Assembly (NCBI RefSeq): GCF_052060035.1
Contig: NZ_JBPOEA010000004.1
Location: forward strand, 124,001 to 188,000
Origin: Fodinibius sp052060035
Lineage (GTDB): Bacteria; Bacteroidota; Rhodothermia; Balneolales; Balneolaceae
Direction: 5' to 3'
Length of the DNA stretch: 64,000 bases
The position numbers and the translations under genes are program-made. Below, one piece after another: positions 62,458-64,000 of this stretch (within the stretch, counting starts at the first letter, position 1; every line of letters begins with the position of its first letter). The notes under the pieces are model-generated. The model was given only the letters and a program-made list of their open reading frames with translations, searched no databases and was not told the DNA's origin.

Positions 62458-63324
62458 TCACAGGATAATCTGGCTTCCCTCCTTGGCCAGCCCTATCTCC
62501 TCAAAGACAGACCCAAACTCTCCCTCAAGATGACTATCAAGCGCTCCAAGCTGTCGGTCATCCGAGTCCGGATCATGATGCGTAATAAAAAGACGTTTTA
62601 CATCCAACCGAACAGCAAGTTCAACAACATCTTCCCAAGCCGAATGACCCCATCCTTTTTTCTCTTGATAAGATTCACGATTGTACTGCCCGTCATGTAT
62701 CAACAAATCTACTCCACGTAAAAATGCTTCAAGCTTAGCGTCGTAATTCGTTTTTTTCGACTCATTAAGAATCAGTTCATTATCCGGGCAAAACACAATC
62801 TCTTTGCCATCAATAAATATCTTGTAAATTGCTGTTTCAATAGTATGATTAGCCAACATGAAATCCACTTCGTACCCATCATACTCCACCCGTTGTGGGG
62901 GCTGAGTAATATACTCCAGATTGGCGTCAATCATATCCAAGGTGACAGGAAAAAATGTTTTTGTAAGATGCCCATCCAAAATATCTTTACAACCACCCTC
63001 TTCGCCTTGGTCAGGCATGTGAATGGCAAAATGATTTTTTGAGCCGTAAATAGGTTTAAAAAAAGGAAATCCCTGGATATGGTCCCAATGCGGATGGGTG
63101 ATAAAAATACGTCCCTTTATTTTTCCCGGTCGATCAATAATATTATTTCCAAGATTGCGTATTCCCGTCCCGCTGTCAAGGATTAGCACTTGCTCGGTTC
63201 CGGGTACATCAATCTCCAGACAAGTGGTATTACCCCCATACTCCATATTTTCTTTGTTTGCACAGGGGGTGGATCCACGAACGCCCCAAAAAGTTACAAC
63301 TATCTCTTGCTTATTTTTGCTCAT
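62458..63324 (-). CDS. MBL-fold metallo-hydrolase
   Basis: The 288-aa protein opens with VTFWGVRGSTPCANKENMEYGGN, has the metal motif ITHPHWDHIQG (His77, His79, Asp81, His82) and later MLANHTIETAIYKI and FCPDNELIL. The GVRGSTP opening followed by GGNTTC and HPHWDHIQG belongs to the beta-CASP-free MBL group often found near GGDEF or kinase genes. It probably cleaves a phosphodiester or lactone-type bond. Its substrate is unknown. It is on the strand opposite to the small barrel gene, and no operon partner is visible. Confidence 0.85.
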   Translation of the reverse strand: MSKNKQEIVVTFWGVRGSTPCANKENMEYGGNTTCLEIDVPGTEQVLILDSGTGIRNLGNNIIDRPGKIKGRIFITHPHWDHIQGFPFFKPIYGSKNHFAIHMPDQGEEGGCKDILDGHLTKTFFPVTLDMIDANLEYITQPPQRVEYDGYEVDFMLANHTIETAIYKIFIDGKEIVFCPDNELILNESKKTNYDAKLEAFLRGVDLLIHDGQYNRESYQEKKGWGHSAWEDVVELAVRLDVKRLFITHHDPDSDDRQLGALDSHLEGEFGSVFEEIGLAKEGSQIIL

Positions 63325-63484
63325 TAAATCTTGTCATTTTATGAACATTTTAACCGCTGCAGATTATTATTTTATTTCTCCCATCACTGATACCATATTT
63401 TTATCTGCTGTATCCCCAATACAGCGGCAGACGTACTAATTTCAATAAATAATGACAAAACGCATCAGAAAAGCAAATAGAGCA
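63325..63484. other. Short intergenic stretch
   Basis: Between the MBL-fold gene start and the DUF349 gene end. No terminator or site is clear. Confidence 0.3.
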
Positions 63485-64000
63485 TTAATCACCTGATTCT
63501 TCGCGAATCTTATCCATCTTTTCTGTGATTGATTCCATCTTTTGCTGCTTGCCTTCCAACTTTTGTTCAACTTCGTCGATTCTATTTTCGACCTCATCGA
63601 GCAAACTATTTCCACCACCCGAAGGTTTAAAATAGGTCTTTTTCTCTTTGTACTGCAGGACTTCTTTTTTTAGTTGCTTGGCTTCTTTTTTAATCTTGTT
63701 GTACTCTTTGCGCAGCTTTTGGATTTTGCTTCTGTCTTCAGGCGCCAAATCAGCCTTGGCCAATTCTTGGTCAAATTTATCTCCTGATTTGGCTGCACGC
63801 ATCCGGTCATAAATCACATCACAAGCCTCACGATATTCTTTCCACATCTTGTTTTTGTGCTTGATGGGAACATAGCCTGCATTTTTAAATTCTTCCTGCA
63901 GTCCCTTGGCAATTTCCACAGCCTCAATAGGATCATCATGCTTACCAAGCTCGCGTAGCTTTTCGAGGATCTCTTTCTTCTTTTCCAGGTTTTCTTTGCG
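63485..64000 (-). CDS. DUF349 domain protein, 3' part (continues past the right edge)
   Basis: The open frame reaches the edge of the window, so the start is missing. The visible 171 residues include RKENLEKKKEILEKLREL, DPIEAVEIAKGLQEEF, YVPIKHKNKMWKEYREACD and YDRMRAAKSG, the pattern of a DUF349 repeat. The remaining C-terminus is a long charged coiled coil (KKEAKQLKKEVLQYKEKKTY, then DEVEQKLEGKQQKMESITEK). Function is unknown. Confidence 0.85.
   Translation of the reverse strand, partial: RKENLEKKKEILEKLRELGKHDDPIEAVEIAKGLQEEFKNAGYVPIKHKNKMWKEYREACDVIYDRMRAAKSGDKFDQELAKADLAPEDRSKIQKLRKEYNKIKKEAKQLKKEVLQYKEKKTYFKPSGGGNSLLDEVENRIDEVEQKLEGKQQKMESITEKMDKIREESGD

Overview
ORGANISM. The window looks like chromosomal DNA of a Bacteroidota/Balneolota-type (FCB group) bacterium, most likely a Balneolaceae member such as the Fodinibius/Gracilimonas group. 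The evidence is a SusC/SusD pair, TonB-dependent receptors with an N-terminal carboxypeptidase-regulatory-like domain, outer-membrane proteins ending in Phe, multi-PAS kinases, and a ToxR/CadC-type winged-helix fused to a membrane domain. The family assignment is an inference; no rRNA is present to fix it.

LAYOUT. (1) 1-5.4 kb: the 3' end of a multi-PAS HisKA_2 histidine kinase, a winged-helix regulator with a polytopic membrane domain, and a small two-gene membrane cluster. (2) 5.8-28.1 kb: a visibly AT-richer catabolic island built around one divergent promoter region near 21.3 kb. Leftward run susC-susD, a terminator hairpin, a PfkB kinase, a secreted amidohydrolase, a GH36-like lipoprotein, a flavin amine-oxidase-like enzyme, a cytochrome c, the KbaZ/GatZ aldolase subunit, a GH109-like enzyme and a MYORG-type GH31. 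Rightward run a DMT permease, AgaS, a KbaY/GatY class II aldolase, a cytoplasmic amidohydrolase and a sodium:solute symporter. A DeoR-family repressor closes the block. (3) 28.5 kb: the 3' half of a tRNA-Arg(ACG) gene followed by its own terminator, which is the classic scar of integration into a tRNA gene. (4) 28.8-37.1 kb: acyl-CoA transferase, a FabH-like ketoacyl synthase, a redox/stress cluster (Dps, OsmC, thioredoxin, YgaP-like protein, Crp-type regulator), a class III CoA-transferase, lipoate ligase and an Rrf2 regulator. (5) 37.4-47 kb: a TauE/UreH-like membrane protein, an RsbW-GNAT fusion with a STAS partner, flavin reductase, M20 peptidase, a frameshifted GIY-YIG nuclease, cold-shock protein, dodecin, hybrid kinase, SufE and a PAS-only protein. 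(6) 47.2-54 kb: propionate/branched-chain oxidation (acyl-CoA dehydrogenase, mutA, mutB, meaB). (7) 54-64 kb: CdaA, FolP, ferredoxin, a 23-bp tandem palindrome array, an ENPP-type phosphodiesterase, a TonB-dependent receptor, a small beta-barrel protein, an MBL-fold hydrolase and the 3' end of a DUF349 gene.

HOW IT WORKS TOGETHER. The island reads as a complete outside-to-inside route for an alpha-linked galactosamine-type glycan. SusCD captures it, GH36/GH109/GH31 enzymes cleave it in the periplasm or on the surface, two permeases import the sugar, AgaS deaminates/isomerises galactosamine-6-phosphate to tagatose-6-phosphate, PfkB phosphorylates it, and KbaYZ splits tagatose-1,6-bisphosphate. 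The classical GalNAc-6-P deacetylase (AgaA/NagA) is not encoded here. Instead there are two paralogous amidohydrolases, one secreted and one cytoplasmic, and a periplasmic flavoenzyme/cytochrome c pair, none of which belongs to the textbook pathway. This is the best candidate for an undescribed system in the window. Function assignments rest on motif recognition by eye; no database search was run.
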